From contig JANXUJ010000151.1 in the NCBI GenBank assembly GCA_025356295.1, positions 1 through 45,117 of the forward strand: 45,117 nucleotides of DNA, read 5' to 3'. Positions 34,494-42,535 of the stretch are shown here, one piece after another (position 1 is the first letter of the stretch; every line of letters starts with the position of its first letter). The position numbers and the translations under genes are program-made. Under the pieces are notes generated by a model. That model had not been told where the DNA came from. It did not search any database and was given only the letters and a program-made list of their open reading frames with translations. Source of the stretch: Cyanobacteriota bacterium (GTDB lineage: Bacteria > Cyanobacteriota > Cyanobacteriia > Pseudanabaenales > Pseudanabaenaceae).

Positions 34494-34973
34494 TTAAATT
34501 TTGCCCGAAGGTCTAGTTACAAATAAAACGGCGATCGCTAGACAAGCTAGACCGACATTTATCGAAACATCAGCAATATTAAAAATCGCAAATCGAATAA
34601 TTCTGATATCGATAAAATCAACCACATAGCCAGCTACAAAGCGATCAATTCCGTTACCCGCCGCCCCTGCCAAAATGCAGCCATAGCCAACTTGTTCCCA
34701 TCGGTTTAAGTTTTTACTAAAAAGACCAAACCCAACCAGCCCTAAACTCACAATCATCGACACCCATTTGAGCCAATCGATCTGACCACTAAACAAGCTA
34801 AAAGCCGCGCCCGTATTAGTGGCATAAGTGAAATGAAAGACACCATCAATTACGGGAAATGAACGTAGCCCCTTAAGATATTGCACAACTAAGTATTTGG
34901 AAGCCTGATCTAGAACTAACCCCAAAATTGCTGTAGCCCAGTAAAGGGAGTTCTCGATTTTGCCAAATGTCAT
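34494..34973 (-). CDS. lspA: Lipoprotein signal peptidase (signal peptidase II)
   Basis: A 159-residue membrane aspartyl protease that cleaves prolipoprotein signal peptides. Four hydrophobic segments are visible. The family motifs are TNTGAAFSLF, GAAGNGIDRFVAGYVVDFIDI and FAIFNIADVSINVG, which contain the two catalytic Asp (in NGIDR and FNIAD). Length is normal. It starts an apparent three-gene unit with the ParA-like and coiled-coil genes. Confidence 0.96.
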   Translation of the reverse strand: MTFGKIENSLYWATAILGLVLDQASKYLVVQYLKGLRSFPVIDGVFHFTYATNTGAAFSLFSGQIDWLKWVSMIVSLGLVGFGLFSKNLNRWEQVGYGCILAGAAGNGIDRFVAGYVVDFIDIRIIRFAIFNIADVSINVGLACLAIAVLFVTRPSGKI

Positions 34974-35004
34974 ATAGTGTTTTTTAACTCAATTAAAACT
35001 CAAT

Positions 35005-35044
35005 TTTTTATTGAGAGTGTGGCAAGTCGCACTCTCAATAAAAA
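35005..35044. terminator. Terminator after hli
   Basis: Fifteen-base perfect arms (35005-35019 and 35030-35044) with further inner pairing and A/T-runs at both ends. It lies right after the hli stop, separating hli from lspA. Confidence 0.87.
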
Positions 35045-35045
35045 T

Positions 35046-35219
35046 CTAACCTAAATCCGTAAGCCCCAACCAAGCAAGTACACCTTTGTGGGTAACAAAC
35101 TCGATCGCGATCGCAATGATAAAACCGATCATCGCCGCTCGACCATTTAAGCGCTCTGCATAAGTATTAAATCCCATTTTCGGATCAGTCGCTTGTGGTA
35201 ATTGGGTTGGTTCAGTCAT
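35046..35219 (-). CDS. hli: High-light-inducible one-helix protein
   Basis: A 57-residue protein read directly from the sequence: a polar N-terminus (MTEPTQLPQATDPKMGFN) followed by the chlorophyll a/b-binding helix ERLNGRAAMIGFIIAIAIE and the tail GVLAWLGLTDLG. The ExxNGRxAMIGF motif is the Hli/Scp signature, with Glu and Asn as chlorophyll ligands. Hli proteins sit in the thylakoid membrane and protect photosystem assembly and free chlorophyll under light stress. A strong AAGGAG ribosome binding site lies eight bases before the ATG, and a terminator follows. It is divergent from rpaB, whose product is known in other cyanobacteria to control hli genes. Confidence 0.95.
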   Translation of the reverse strand: MTEPTQLPQATDPKMGFNTYAERLNGRAAMIGFIIAIAIEFVTHKGVLAWLGLTDLG

Positions 35220-35227
35220 GATCAAAA

Positions 35228-35233
35228 CTCCTT
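35228..35233 (-). promoter_or_regulatory. Ribosome binding site of hli
   Basis: AAGGAG on the minus strand, eight bases before the ATG at 35217-35219. It supports the small gene as real. Confidence 0.75.
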
Positions 35234-35301
35234 ATTTTTCATAAAACTTTGCATAATTCTAACTCATAGTGCTTCTAGCCCTCTCTTCTAACCAATAACC
35301 A

Positions 35302-35340
35302 ATAGATATAAGACAGCACTAAGCACCGCCTTATATCTAT
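35302..35340. repeat. Inverted repeat in the hli-rpaB intergenic region
   Basis: Perfect 11-base arms (ATAGATATAAG and its complement) enclose a 17-base spacer between two divergent genes. It may be an operator or an RNA hairpin in one of the leaders. It does not match the HLR1 element that RpaB binds. Confidence 0.7.
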
Positions 35341-35481
35341 GAGATTTATTTTTTTACTTTGATTTTTGGATTTATTTTTGGTTTGTAACGACCCACTTCT
35401 TGTAAACTTAATTGAATAAATATGTAAAATTATAAATTTTTACTGAATTGTAGCTAGCAACATAGTGGAGTGTAAACTGGC

Positions 35482-36219
35482 TTGGAAAACCATAAGGAAA
35501 AGATTTTAGTTGTAGATGACGAAGCAAGTATTCGTCGTATCCTTGAGACGCGACTATCAATGATTGGCTACGAAGTTGTCACCGCCGCAGATGGCGAAGA
35601 AGCAATTGAGGTTTTTCATAAAGAAAGCCCTGACTTGGTAGTTCTTGATGTAATGATGCCAAAGATCGATGGCTATGGGGTATGTCAAGAGCTACGCAAA
35701 GAGTCTGATATTCCGATCATCATGCTGACAGCTTTGGGTGATGTCGCCGATCGCATCACGGGGCTAGAGCTAGGTGCAGATGATTATGTTGTTAAGCCAT
35801 TTTCACCGAAGGAATTAGAAGCGCGAATTCGTTCGGTACTGCGCCGTTTTGATCGCAATGGCACATCTGGAATTCCTAGTTCTGGCGTGATTCATATTAA
35901 TACGATCAAGATTGATACTAACAAGCGCCAAGTCTATAAGTCTGATGAGCGTATTCGCTTGACGGGTATGGAGTTTAGTTTGTTGGAGTTATTAGTCGGA
36001 CGATCAGGGGAGGCTTTCTCTAGAGCCGAAATCTTGCAAGAGGTTTGGGGTTATACACCTGAGCGCCATGTGGATACTCGCGTTGTCGATGTTCACATTT
36101 CACGCTTAAGAGCTAAGCTCGAAGAAGACCCTAGCAATCCTGAGTTAATCTTGACCGCACGGGGTACAGGCTATCTATTCCAGCGCATCATCGATGGTTC
36201 TGAATCTAAACAAGGCTAG
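35482..36219 (+). CDS. rpaB: OmpR-family response regulator RpaB (Ycf27)
   Basis: A 245-residue transcription regulator. The receiver domain has VVDDEASIRRILETRL, phospho-Asp56 in VVLDVMMPKIDGYG, and the switch Lys in YVVKPFSPKELEARIRSVLRR. The C-terminal winged helix (about 140-240) includes LTGMEFSLLELL and VVDVHISRLRAKLEEDP. The segments ADRITGLELGADDYVVKPF and GIPSSGVIHI are characteristic of RpaB, the essential regulator of high-light, photosystem and redox genes that is phosphorylated by Hik33/NblS. The start is TTG at 35482 (the preceding frame has a stop four codons upstream); a GTGGAG lies about 13 bases before it. Convergent with the AMIN-M23 gene. Confidence 0.95.
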   Translation: MENHKEKILVVDDEASIRRILETRLSMIGYEVVTAADGEEAIEVFHKESPDLVVLDVMMPKIDGYGVCQELRKESDIPIIMLTALGDVADRITGLELGADDYVVKPFSPKELEARIRSVLRRFDRNGTSGIPSSGVIHINTIKIDTNKRQVYKSDERIRLTGMEFSLLELLVGRSGEAFSRAEILQEVWGYTPERHVDTRVVDVHISRLRAKLEEDPSNPELILTARGTGYLFQRIIDGSESKQG

Positions 36220-36226
36220 CTAATCC

Positions 36227-36273
36227 CTAGAAGCTTGGGTCGCCCGCGCCGCAGTCGGCAGCTCAAGCTTCTA
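36227..36273. repeat. REP-like palindromic element A after rpaB
   Basis: Outer arms TAGAAGCTTG (36228-36237) and its complement (36264-36273) enclose a GC-rich centre with CGCCCGC. The first 21 bases match the complement of 39988-40008 at 19 positions. It may also terminate rpaB. Confidence 0.7.
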
Positions 36274-36288
36274 AATTTGGCGATCGCT

Positions 36289-37152
36289 CTAATCTTTAAA
36301 ACTATTAGAGGCGAGATCAAGAGTCACTTGACGAAGCTGTAAATAATCCATTGGATCAACGGCATTTTTACCATCGGGTTGAACTTCAAAATGCAAATGC
36401 GGACCAGTGCTACGTCCTGTCGTACCAACTTCGGCGATCGCAGTTCCCTTCCGAACTGTTTGACCTTTCGATACATATACCGAATTAGCGTGAGCATAGA
36501 GTGTCACTGAGCCATCATCATGGCGTAACTCAACGATATTGCCATAACCGCCATCTGTCCATCCTGCATCGGTAACTACGCCATCGGCGGCAGCAAAAAT
36601 AGGTGTGCCAGTGGGTGCAGCGAAATCAACACCTTTATGTAATTTCCTTTCGCCTGTGACGGGATGGATACGCCAGCCAAATCCAGAGCTAATCACGCCT
36701 GTGACGGGTAAAACATACTTGGAAATAGTATTTAAGTCGATCGCAGCAATATTTTTGGGAAGTTGCATCGTCCAACGCCCTGGTTGCGTGGACTTGAGCC
36801 GTAAATCTTGCGGATTGAGTGTAACATCTGGCGAAAACTCAACTACCATTCTGGTTGTATTGGCATCAACCTGTCCAACGCGCACTGCTTGCACACCACG
36901 TCCAACTCGCCGCCGCACTGTTGGGCCTTGATAGACAATTCCAGGTAAGTCAATCACGATGCGGGTGGGGTTATTGATTACTGTTCCTTTTGGCTCGATG
37001 TCATTTTTGAGCGAAAATTCAATTTTACTATCAGTTAAGTCGTATACAAAAGTTTCTAGACGGTTTGCATGGGCGATGGGAGTAGCGATCGCCAGACTGC
37101 TAGTTAATCCACAAAGGATTAATAACGATAAGCGAGAAGTGATTTTTGGCAT
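36289..37152 (-). CDS. AMIN-domain M23 (LytM) murein endopeptidase
   Basis: A 287-residue exported protein. A signal peptide covers about 1-29 (ending AHAN). The AMIN domain at about 30-132, which targets septal or envelope sites, is followed by a peptidase M23 domain at about 150-270. The zinc ligands are His172 and Asp176 in LHKGVDF and His254 in HLHFEV, with His221 also conserved, so it should be catalytically active. It cleaves peptidoglycan cross-links or activates amidases; AMIN-bearing enzymes in filamentous cyanobacteria act in septal peptidoglycan remodelling. Its stop lies 69 bp from that of rpaB, across repeat element A. Confidence 0.93.
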   Translation of the reverse strand: MPKITSRLSLLILCGLTSSLAIATPIAHANRLETFVYDLTDSKIEFSLKNDIEPKGTVINNPTRIVIDLPGIVYQGPTVRRRVGRGVQAVRVGQVDANTTRMVVEFSPDVTLNPQDLRLKSTQPGRWTMQLPKNIAAIDLNTISKYVLPVTGVISSGFGWRIHPVTGERKLHKGVDFAAPTGTPIFAAADGVVTDAGWTDGGYGNIVELRHDDGSVTLYAHANSVYVSKGQTVRKGTAIAEVGTTGRSTGPHLHFEVQPDGKNAVDPMDYLQLRQVTLDLASNSFKD

Positions 37153-37567
37153 GGATGATATTGGGGTATTTGGTGCAGAATATTGGGTGCTGTAGGACGG
37201 TGGAGAGCAGGCTACAAGCAGTACAAAAATGCACAGTAAGCTCTGGAATCAAACTTGTAGGAGATGCTGATAATGCTTTTGAAGTTGTTAAAATTCTGTG
37301 TGACGAGAACGAGTGCGATTCTACATCAATTTCAAGAAAATGTAACAAATCGCGATCGCCTAGCTATGTAATTTTTTAGATATTTATTTATAGCTTTTAT
37401 AGCTGTAGTCATTCTTGTGAGGACATAAAACCCAAAAAGTGTGAAGCGCACCGCCACACACTTTTTGAGTTTTGATTCATCCGATAAGGTATTAAATATT
37501 TTCAAGATCAGTGCGACACTACAGCGATTGCTATAGTATCGTTACAGGTTATCGATTAGAGTCCCGC
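37153..37567. other. Divergent intergenic region with an orphan hairpin
   Basis: About 415 bases between the AMIN-M23 gene (minus) and the NTF2-like gene (plus). No credible coding frame is seen. It contains a terminator-like hairpin at 37427-37473 with no gene ending beside it, so a small RNA upstream or downstream is conceivable. Promoters of both flanking genes must lie here. Confidence 0.55.
37427..37473. terminator. Orphan terminator-like hairpin
   Basis: Seventeen-base arms (37427-37443 and 37457-37473) with one mismatch enclose a 13-base loop (AAGCGCACCGCCA). It has T-runs on one side and A-runs on the other. No gene ends next to it on either strand. Confidence 0.75.
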
Positions 37568-38443
37568 ATGATCAAACGAATTGCTCTGTTAGTTATTTTT
37601 GCAGCCATGTCTACGGTTGCGCCGATCGCCAATCCTACACTTGCTGCCCAATCTGCCAAACCTGCGCCCGCAGAACTGTCAAATATCGTGTTTGCACTGG
37701 ATACCGCGGCAAGTAAACAGGATATCGAAGCGGTGATGAAGTATTATGCTCCGACTTTTAATCATTCGGATGGGCTGAACCGCGATCGCTACAAGCAGAG
37801 CTTGCGTGAATTCTGGCAGCGTTATAAAAATGTTAGCTACCGTACCGAAATCTCGAAATGGGAAAAGCAAGGTGACTTGATCACAGCAGAAACGGTAACG
37901 ATGGTGCAGGGGTTGAAGGGCGCTGAGAATGATAACTTCAAGTTAGATGCAAGGTTGATTTCGACCCAAACTTACAAAAATGTGAATGGTCAGTTACAGG
38001 TTGTGTCACAGAAAATTTTGGCTGAGCAATCTTCGCTGAGTTCAGGTGATACGCCGCCGCCCGTAAAGCTAAAACTGCCTGAGCTAATTGGCGTTGGTCG
38101 TCAATACGTCCTTGATGCGATCGTGACCGAGCCACTTGGTAATAATCTCTTGCTAGGAGCGGCGATCGAGGAGGCTGTCGAGAGTAAAAATCTTTTGAAC
38201 GAAAGCACGATCAATTTGCGTCCTCTGCGAGCAGGAGGGCTTTTTAAGATTGGTCAAGCACCATTTAGTTCAGGTGATCGCTGGATATCGGTGGTCTTGG
38301 TACGCGAGTCAGGGATTACGATTACCAGTCAGCGCTTACGCGTTAGCAAAGAATTTACAGGCAATCAATATACGCCTCTACCTGAGCCAGATACAACACC
38401 AAGTCGGATTCCGCCGCGACCTAATAGCGAGCAAACGCTCTAA
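37568..38443 (+). CDS. Secreted NTF2/SnoaL-like domain protein
   Basis: A 291-residue protein. Starting at the ATG at 37568, a signal peptide is seen (IKRIALLVIFAAMSTVAPIANPTLAAQS, cleaved near residue 27). Residues about 36-155 resemble an NTF2/SnoaL-like fold (ALDTAASKQDIEAVMKYYAPTFNHSDGLNRDRYKQSLREFW). The remaining part has a beta-rich segment with GRQYVLDAIVTEPLGNNLLLGAAIEEA and a proline-rich tail. The frame is open 19 codons further upstream, but those residues do not look like a signal peptide. It probably acts in the periplasm; substrate or partner unknown. A strong terminator follows. Confidence 0.82.
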   Translation: MIKRIALLVIFAAMSTVAPIANPTLAAQSAKPAPAELSNIVFALDTAASKQDIEAVMKYYAPTFNHSDGLNRDRYKQSLREFWQRYKNVSYRTEISKWEKQGDLITAETVTMVQGLKGAENDNFKLDARLISTQTYKNVNGQLQVVSQKILAEQSSLSSGDTPPPVKLKLPELIGVGRQYVLDAIVTEPLGNNLLLGAAIEEAVESKNLLNESTINLRPLRAGGLFKIGQAPFSSGDRWISVVLVRESGITITSQRLRVSKEFTGNQYTPLPEPDTTPSRIPPRPNSEQTL

Positions 38444-38449
38444 CGCAAA

Positions 38450-38492
38450 AAAAGCGCAAAAAAGCACCTGAAAGGTGCTTTTTTGCGCTTTT
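38450..38492. terminator. Bidirectional terminator between convergent genes
   Basis: Nineteen-base perfect arms (38450-38468 and 38474-38492) with a TGAAA loop and long A and T tracts, ideal for termination from both sides. Confidence 0.92.
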
Positions 38493-38511
38493 GGCTAAAT
38501 TGAGAACGGGT

Positions 38512-39927
38512 CTAGTTCACTCTTTTTACGGTAAGGCTATAAGAACCTTTACCCGTGCGATCAAAAGTATTCACGATCGCGCGATATGTCCCTGTTAAAG
38601 GCAACTCGATCGTCATGCTTGCTTGCTTGCGACTGGGTAAGCCGTTATTCTCTTTTATGACCTGACTATTAGGAGCAAATAAGACTAGATAGGGATGAAA
38701 ATCAGGGCTGGTGAGTTCAAGTTGCACGACTTGTCCTGCGCGCCCATTGAATGTAAATGCATCAAATAAACTGCCATCTCTGGCAAGAACACGACTTTGT
38801 ATACCTAACATGCCATTTTTTTGTAACAGAACTCCGCGATCGCTTGTTGATGCCGCCGTAAAGTTATTGCTCAAGAGTCCTGAGATCGTAAAAGAGCCTG
38901 TTTCACCAACCTCGTAAGAATTGGCATAAAGCGTATACATGCCCGTACTTGGCAAAGTGATGGCAAGTCGCGCGTTTTTACCGCCACCGCCATCATCATC
39001 TTCGGCAATTTTGCGCCCCTTTTGATCAAATAGAACTAGATAGGGATCGATACCATTTCCACGCATCTCGATTAATACTGATTGTCCTGCTTGACCTTGA
39101 AATCGATAAGCCTTGTAATAACTGCCATCAGGCAAAGTGTTGTCATTGGCATTAAGTACCGATGCGATCGCCTTGCCATCTAGAGTGAGAGTTGTCGGAC
39201 TAGCGATCTCATTACGGGGGAGATTATTGGTGATCGTGCCTTGCTTGACTGAGGCAATAAATTGCTTGACTGTATCCGCCTCGATCGCCAGCCCAATTCC
39301 ACTATTAGTTGAGTTTGTGGTAAAAATTGCTGTGTTTACCCCCACCAATTCACCGCGACTATTTAGCAATGGTCCACCTGAATTGCCAGGATTGAGCGCG
39401 GCATCAGTTTGTAATAACTTGCGATCGCGATCAATTCGACTAATGATGCCTGTGGTCAGTGTCCCTGCAAAACGACCAAAGGGATTGCCAATCGCAAAAG
39501 CTCTCTGTCCGACCTGCACTGCGCCCGAAGTTGCAATCTGGATTGTTGGTAGATTTTCGGTCACGCCCTCTAGTCTGATCATCGCGAGATCGGGATTGCG
39601 ACTGCTAGCAACTACCACCCCACGAAACTGTCGTTTGTCATTTAGAGTGACAGTGACCGTTGTTACGCCGCGCACCACATGAGCATTAGTCAAAATCAAG
39701 CCCTGAGGATCAATGATCGAGCCACTACCGCTACCTGATTGCGACTGAATCGATACGACCGCAGGACTAACTAATTTATAAACACGAATATTTGTATCTT
39801 CGTCTGATTGAGCATAGACGGCGGCTGGTGTAAGCAAAGGAAGAGAGATTGTGGCGATCGCACCACCGCATAATATGAGGCTCGATGCAGCAAAGCTTGC
39901 AAACCTTTTTTTCACTTCTTTTTTCAT
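38512..39927 (-). CDS. HtrA/trypsin-like serine protease with PPC domains
   Basis: A 471-residue exported protease. A signal peptide covers about 1-39 (ending AVYAQS). The trypsin-like domain spans about 45-235 with His83 (TNAHVV), Asp113 (NPDLAM) and Ser183 (NPGNSGGP), so the triad is complete. Instead of the PDZ domains of DegP/HtrA, the C-terminal part has two beta-sandwich units of the bacterial pre-peptidase C type (about 250-350 and 370-465), each with the DPYLVLFDQKG or HPYLVLFAPNS segment and a GxYxxxxxxxxxxGSY ending. PPC domains usually aid secretion or substrate binding. It likely works in the periplasm or outside the cell in protein quality control. Confidence 0.92.
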   Translation of the reverse strand: MKKEVKKRFASFAASSLILCGGAIATISLPLLTPAAVYAQSDEDTNIRVYKLVSPAVVSIQSQSGSGSGSIIDPQGLILTNAHVVRGVTTVTVTLNDKRQFRGVVVASSRNPDLAMIRLEGVTENLPTIQIATSGAVQVGQRAFAIGNPFGRFAGTLTTGIISRIDRDRKLLQTDAALNPGNSGGPLLNSRGELVGVNTAIFTTNSTNSGIGLAIEADTVKQFIASVKQGTITNNLPRNEIASPTTLTLDGKAIASVLNANDNTLPDGSYYKAYRFQGQAGQSVLIEMRGNGIDPYLVLFDQKGRKIAEDDDGGGGKNARLAITLPSTGMYTLYANSYEVGETGSFTISGLLSNNFTAASTSDRGVLLQKNGMLGIQSRVLARDGSLFDAFTFNGRAGQVVQLELTSPDFHPYLVLFAPNSQVIKENNGLPSRKQASMTIELPLTGTYRAIVNTFDRTGKGSYSLTVKRVN

Positions 39928-39970
39928 TAATTCTTTCGCCGTCCTGCTTACTATTACCGTTAATTAGAGT

Positions 39971-40010
39971 GTGGATTGCCCGCACAGCGGGCGACCTAAA
40001 CTTCTAGGTT
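39971..40010. repeat. REP-like palindromic element B
   Basis: GCCCGC (39979-39984), spacer ACA, GCGGGC (39988-39993), followed by a flank whose complement matches element A near rpaB. It lies upstream of the protease gene. Confidence 0.65.
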
Positions 40011-40050
40011 ATTTGTTGTTAAGTATCTAAGCAAAATTAAATATAAAAGC

Positions 40051-40093
40051 CCAAAATCTGTACCGCCCGCGTAGCGGGCGGTACAGATTTTGG
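40051..40093. repeat. REP-like palindromic element C, perfect 20-bp arms
   Basis: Arms at 40051-40070 and 40074-40093 are exactly complementary around a GTA loop. The central core GCCCGC-GTA-GCGGGC is shared with element B 90 bases away. It lies after the FHA-GGDEF-EAL gene and could serve as its terminator. Confidence 0.88.
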
Positions 40094-40122
40094 TTCTGGT
40101 TTTTTAATTGTGTCGAGGTTCT

Positions 40123-42279
40123 CTATTTTCTCGGTTTGGTTATATCTTGCGCTCTCAACAAATACTCAATCTCATCTGCTGGCAAAGCTCTATAGAAAAA
40201 ATAACCTTGTATCTGATCGCAGCCTAATGATTGCAAAATATCAACCTGTTCTTTAGTCTCCGCACCTTCAGCGATCACTACCAAATTAAGACTATGAGAT
40301 AGATTAATAAGTGAAGCAACAATTGCGCGATCTTGCTCGTTATAAGTAATACATTCAATAAAAGTTCGATCAATTTTTAGAGTGTTAATCGGCAAATTTT
40401 TGAGATAACTAAGTGCTGAATAACCCGTACCAAAATCATCGATCGATAACTGAATACCCATCTGACGAAATTGATTTAATAAAATAATCTTCTCTTCAAC
40501 ATTATCCATCATTACCCCTTCAGTGATTTCTAACTCTAGATAGTGTGGATCAAAATTTATCTCTTCTAATATTTTTTTTAAAGAATATAAAAAATCTTTT
40601 TGTTGGAGTTGCTTGATCGATAAATTTACGCTGATTTGAATTGGAGGCAAGCCCATATTTTGCCATGTGATCGCTTGTAACAAACTATGACGCAATACCC
40701 AATTCCCGATCGCAATAATTAGTCCTGTTTCTTCAGCTAGAGGAATAAATTTACTTGGTGAAATAGAACCTAAAGCAACATGTTGCCAACGTAATAAAAC
40801 CTCTAAGCCAACGATTTTACCCGTATTTAGATCGACTTGAGGTTGATAATGTGTCGTGAATTCCTCATTTTCTAAGGCTCTTCGCAGGTTGTTCTCCATT
40901 AATAATCGCTGAAAACTTTGTTCCTGCATGTTGGGAATATAAAATTGAAAGCTATTTCGACCTCCAGCTTTAGCGCGATACATAGCCATATCAGCGTTAT
41001 GTATTAGTCCTTCCACATCAGTATTATGATCTGGATAAATACTTGCACCAATACTGGTCGTGATATGTAGTTCATGACCACCACAATTAAAAGGTAGACT
41101 TAAAGCCTGGATCATAGTCTCTGCAATTTGCACAACTACATCTGACGAGTCAATCGATTTTGCCACGATCGCAAATTCATCGCCTCCCCAACGTACTAAT
41201 AAATCACCCGATCGCAATAAATTTTTGAGGCGATCGCTGGCAGCTTTAAGCAACAAGTCACCAATCCCATGACCTAATGAATCATTAATTAATTTAAAAC
41301 GATCAATATCAAGAAATAGAATTGCAAACTTTTGCTTATTACCTTCCGACTTTTGAACAACTTCAACTAGATGTTCATGTAAATATTTGCGATTTGGTAG
41401 CCCTGTAAGCGCATCATAATGAATCTGATAAGAGATAACCGCCTCTGCTTGCTTCTGTTTGGTGATATCAGATATATGAATCCGAATCACTTCATTCCAC
41501 GGCATAAAATGAATAACTTGTTCAAACACTTTGCCATTTATTTCTACTTCACGCATAAAAATGTTGCGGATCGGATTAACTAAAGAGATTAGTTGCATCA
41601 ACAATTGTTGAAGTAAAGGATGATTGATTTCCATCTGATCAAGTTCAGGAAACTGATACAGAGCCGCAGGATTAAGATATAAGACCTTCCCTACTAAATT
41701 TAGCTCAATAATTGGCTGTGGATTAACCTCTGGAGATGAGATGAATTGATTAATTGTTTCACGGATATGAACAGACAAATCTCGATCTGAGAGAGAACGC
41801 AAAGGAGAAAAACGAATAGTTCCCAGCTCTCTTTCAGTTTCTCTCAGGGGCTGATTATTTTCTGTGAGGTCTTCATTTTTTAAAATCTTATTTTCAGGTA
41901 GATTAGCGATCGCACTGATCATTTGATACACTACCTTCGTATCTTTACTAAATAGAATTTCATCCCCATGCGCTAATAGATGCGAAAGTCGTCTTTTACC
42001 GTTAATTAAGATTCCATTTGTACTGCGTTTACCATCTAAACTGCCATCAATTATCCGAAATAAATATGATGACTTGCTAGCATCAGCGACCGCTAATAAA
42101 GTGGCATGTTGCCGCGATACAAGATTAGAACGCAAAACGATTGAGTTTTCTAAACTACGTCCAACCCTATAAGTCTCGTTGTGCAATAAGAAATTACGAA
42201 ATCCATTTGGATCTTCAACCGTAAGCACATGATGAAGCATCTCTTTAGCTGCAAAAGTTGATGACTCTTCTAATCTCAC
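40123..42279 (-). CDS. FHA-GGDEF-EAL c-di-GMP signalling protein
   Basis: A 718-residue protein. An FHA domain at about 35-120 (YRVGRSLENSIVLRS, then VSRQHATL) should bind phosphothreonine. A linker and PAS-like region at about 185-280 follows. The GGDEF domain at about 285-440 has DIDRFKLINDSLGHGIGD and an intact RWGGDEF at 363-369. The EAL domain at about 455-705 has EVLLRW in place of EALLRW, with DDFGTGYSALSYLKNLPINTLKIDR retained, so phosphodiesterase activity is likely. It is thus potentially bifunctional in c-di-GMP turnover, gated by a Ser/Thr-kinase signal through FHA. No signal peptide is seen. Confidence 0.93.
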   Translation of the reverse strand: MRLEESSTFAAKEMLHHVLTVEDPNGFRNFLLHNETYRVGRSLENSIVLRSNLVSRQHATLLAVADASKSSYLFRIIDGSLDGKRSTNGILINGKRRLSHLLAHGDEILFSKDTKVVYQMISAIANLPENKILKNEDLTENNQPLRETERELGTIRFSPLRSLSDRDLSVHIRETINQFISSPEVNPQPIIELNLVGKVLYLNPAALYQFPELDQMEINHPLLQQLLMQLISLVNPIRNIFMREVEINGKVFEQVIHFMPWNEVIRIHISDITKQKQAEAVISYQIHYDALTGLPNRKYLHEHLVEVVQKSEGNKQKFAILFLDIDRFKLINDSLGHGIGDLLLKAASDRLKNLLRSGDLLVRWGGDEFAIVAKSIDSSDVVVQIAETMIQALSLPFNCGGHELHITTSIGASIYPDHNTDVEGLIHNADMAMYRAKAGGRNSFQFYIPNMQEQSFQRLLMENNLRRALENEEFTTHYQPQVDLNTGKIVGLEVLLRWQHVALGSISPSKFIPLAEETGLIIAIGNWVLRHSLLQAITWQNMGLPPIQISVNLSIKQLQQKDFLYSLKKILEEINFDPHYLELEITEGVMMDNVEEKIILLNQFRQMGIQLSIDDFGTGYSALSYLKNLPINTLKIDRTFIECITYNEQDRAIVASLINLSHSLNLVVIAEGAETKEQVDILQSLGCDQIQGYFFYRALPADEIEYLLRAQDITKPRK

Positions 42280-42535
42280 CTAAATAATTTCCTTTTACAA
42301 CGAACTTCCAGCACGCGATCTTTAATTTAGTAATTCTCTAATTTTTCGGAAATATTAATTGCGAATCAGATAAATTTATTTTGTAATAACTTTATAAATT
42401 TGCATTATGTAAATTTGAGTATGCAATCATGTTGCTGTTGCTTGAGGTTATTTATTTAGTACCTTATCTTAACTATCCACCATGTGGCAATACTGTGACA
42501 TCTAAAAACTAAATTTAACTTAAAAGTTATGGCAA
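42280..42535. other. Divergent intergenic region
   Basis: About 255 AT-rich bases between the FHA-GGDEF-EAL gene and the short recQ. No gene, hairpin or repeat was recognised. Confidence 0.55.

Noticed and set aside
35220..35481. Possible HLR1 (RpaB-binding) sites, since several TGTAA words occur
   Set aside because: The spacings between the TGTAA words (about 12 and 18 bases) do not fit the HLR1 direct repeat, which needs about five bases between the two cores.
39137..39682. 181-codon plus-strand frame
   Set aside because: It lies opposite the trypsin-like protease, whose triad and signal peptide are intact; the plus-strand product has no recognisable motif or ribosome binding site.
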